The notes under the pieces: generated by a model
Told to the model about the DNA's origin: nothing
The model's input: the letters and a program-made list of their open reading frames with translations, nothing else
Database searches by the model: none
Position numbers and translations under genes: made by a program
Origin: Phoronis australis
Taxonomy: Eukaryota > Phoronida > Phoronidae
DNA length: 30,960 nucleotides
Direction: 5' to 3'
Assembly (NCBI GenBank): GCA_002633005.1
Contig: NMRA01000402.1
Location: forward strand, 369,284-400,243
Shown here: piece after piece, positions 30,887-30,960 of the stretch
How positions within the stretch are numbered: position 1 is the first letter of the stretch
Layout of the letters: every line of letters starts with the position of its first letter

Positions 30887-30960
30887 TATACCACGATATT
30901 AGCGTCAAATGGCAGATACAACCGTGTAATAACCCATAAAGTTATCTCACTAGTGAGATA
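30887..30960 (-). mobile_element. tRNA-derived SINE, second copy (tail and palindrome, cut by window edge)
   Basis: Read on the minus strand from the window end it gives TATCTCACTAGTGAGATA, then the tail to GTGGTATA, matching 10721-10793. The tail differs at two positions, both CpG here and TpG in the other copy, the usual footprint of methylation decay. The tRNA-like head would lie beyond the right edge. Confidence 0.85.

Overview
This is eukaryotic, almost certainly metazoan, DNA. It is AT-rich, gene-poor and repeat-rich, with intron-type splice signals. The content fits a marine invertebrate: a SEA/EGF transmembrane protein, a cytosolic sulfotransferase, CR1-like and endonuclease-type LINE relics, a tRNA-derived SINE, hAT-type MITEs and a THAP-encoding Kolobok-like transposon. 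I cannot fix the phylum. A hemichordate, cephalochordate, echinoderm or mollusc are all plausible.

Layout. Positions 1-1141 hold the 3' coding exon of a single-pass membrane protein (SEA, two EGF-like domains, TM helix, basic Tyr-rich tail) on the plus strand. After about 2.5 kb of noncoding DNA with a 505-bp inverted-repeat element comes a GGTCG-rich palindromic patch and a five-copy 87-bp tandem repeat. The tandem repeat lies just downstream of the stop of a sulfotransferase gene on the minus strand (4451-5353). The two genes converge tail to tail. From about 5.4 to 9.3 kb I see no gene, only short repeats.

From 9.4 to 13.7 kb there is a retrotransposon nest. A decayed CR1/jockey-type LINE is split into three collinear pieces. 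A tRNA-derived SINE lies between the first two. A 5'-truncated LINE of a different class (reverse transcriptase plus restriction-like endonuclease) separates the second from the third. From 13.7 to 15.6 kb is an array of about 430-bp degenerate repeat units with associated hairpins. From 15.7 to 17.0 kb a weak spliced small-gene model can be drawn. The 18.4-21.5 kb stretch holds three hAT-like MITEs, two of them the same family in opposite orientation.

From 22.5 to 24.4 kb a block of about 665 bp occurs twice in direct orientation at about 98% identity. The only ambiguous base in the window (N, 23218) sits exactly at the end of the first copy. A 176-bp near-perfect foldback lies at 24.75-24.93 kb. 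At 27.2-28.5 kb is a 1.33-kb Kolobok-like DNA transposon: TTAA termini, inverted repeats of about 310 bp, and a broken gene for a THAP domain followed by a Cys-rich segment. The inverted repeats run into the coding region, so both arms carry the start of the THAP gene. The last 74 bases are a second, inverted copy of the SINE tail.

Only the two cellular genes are likely functional. They show no evident joint role. Most recognisable structure is mobile-element debris. No undescribed defence-type or operon-type system is visible. The most unusual items are the Kolobok-like element, the palindrome-containing SINE, the foldback and the N-associated duplication.
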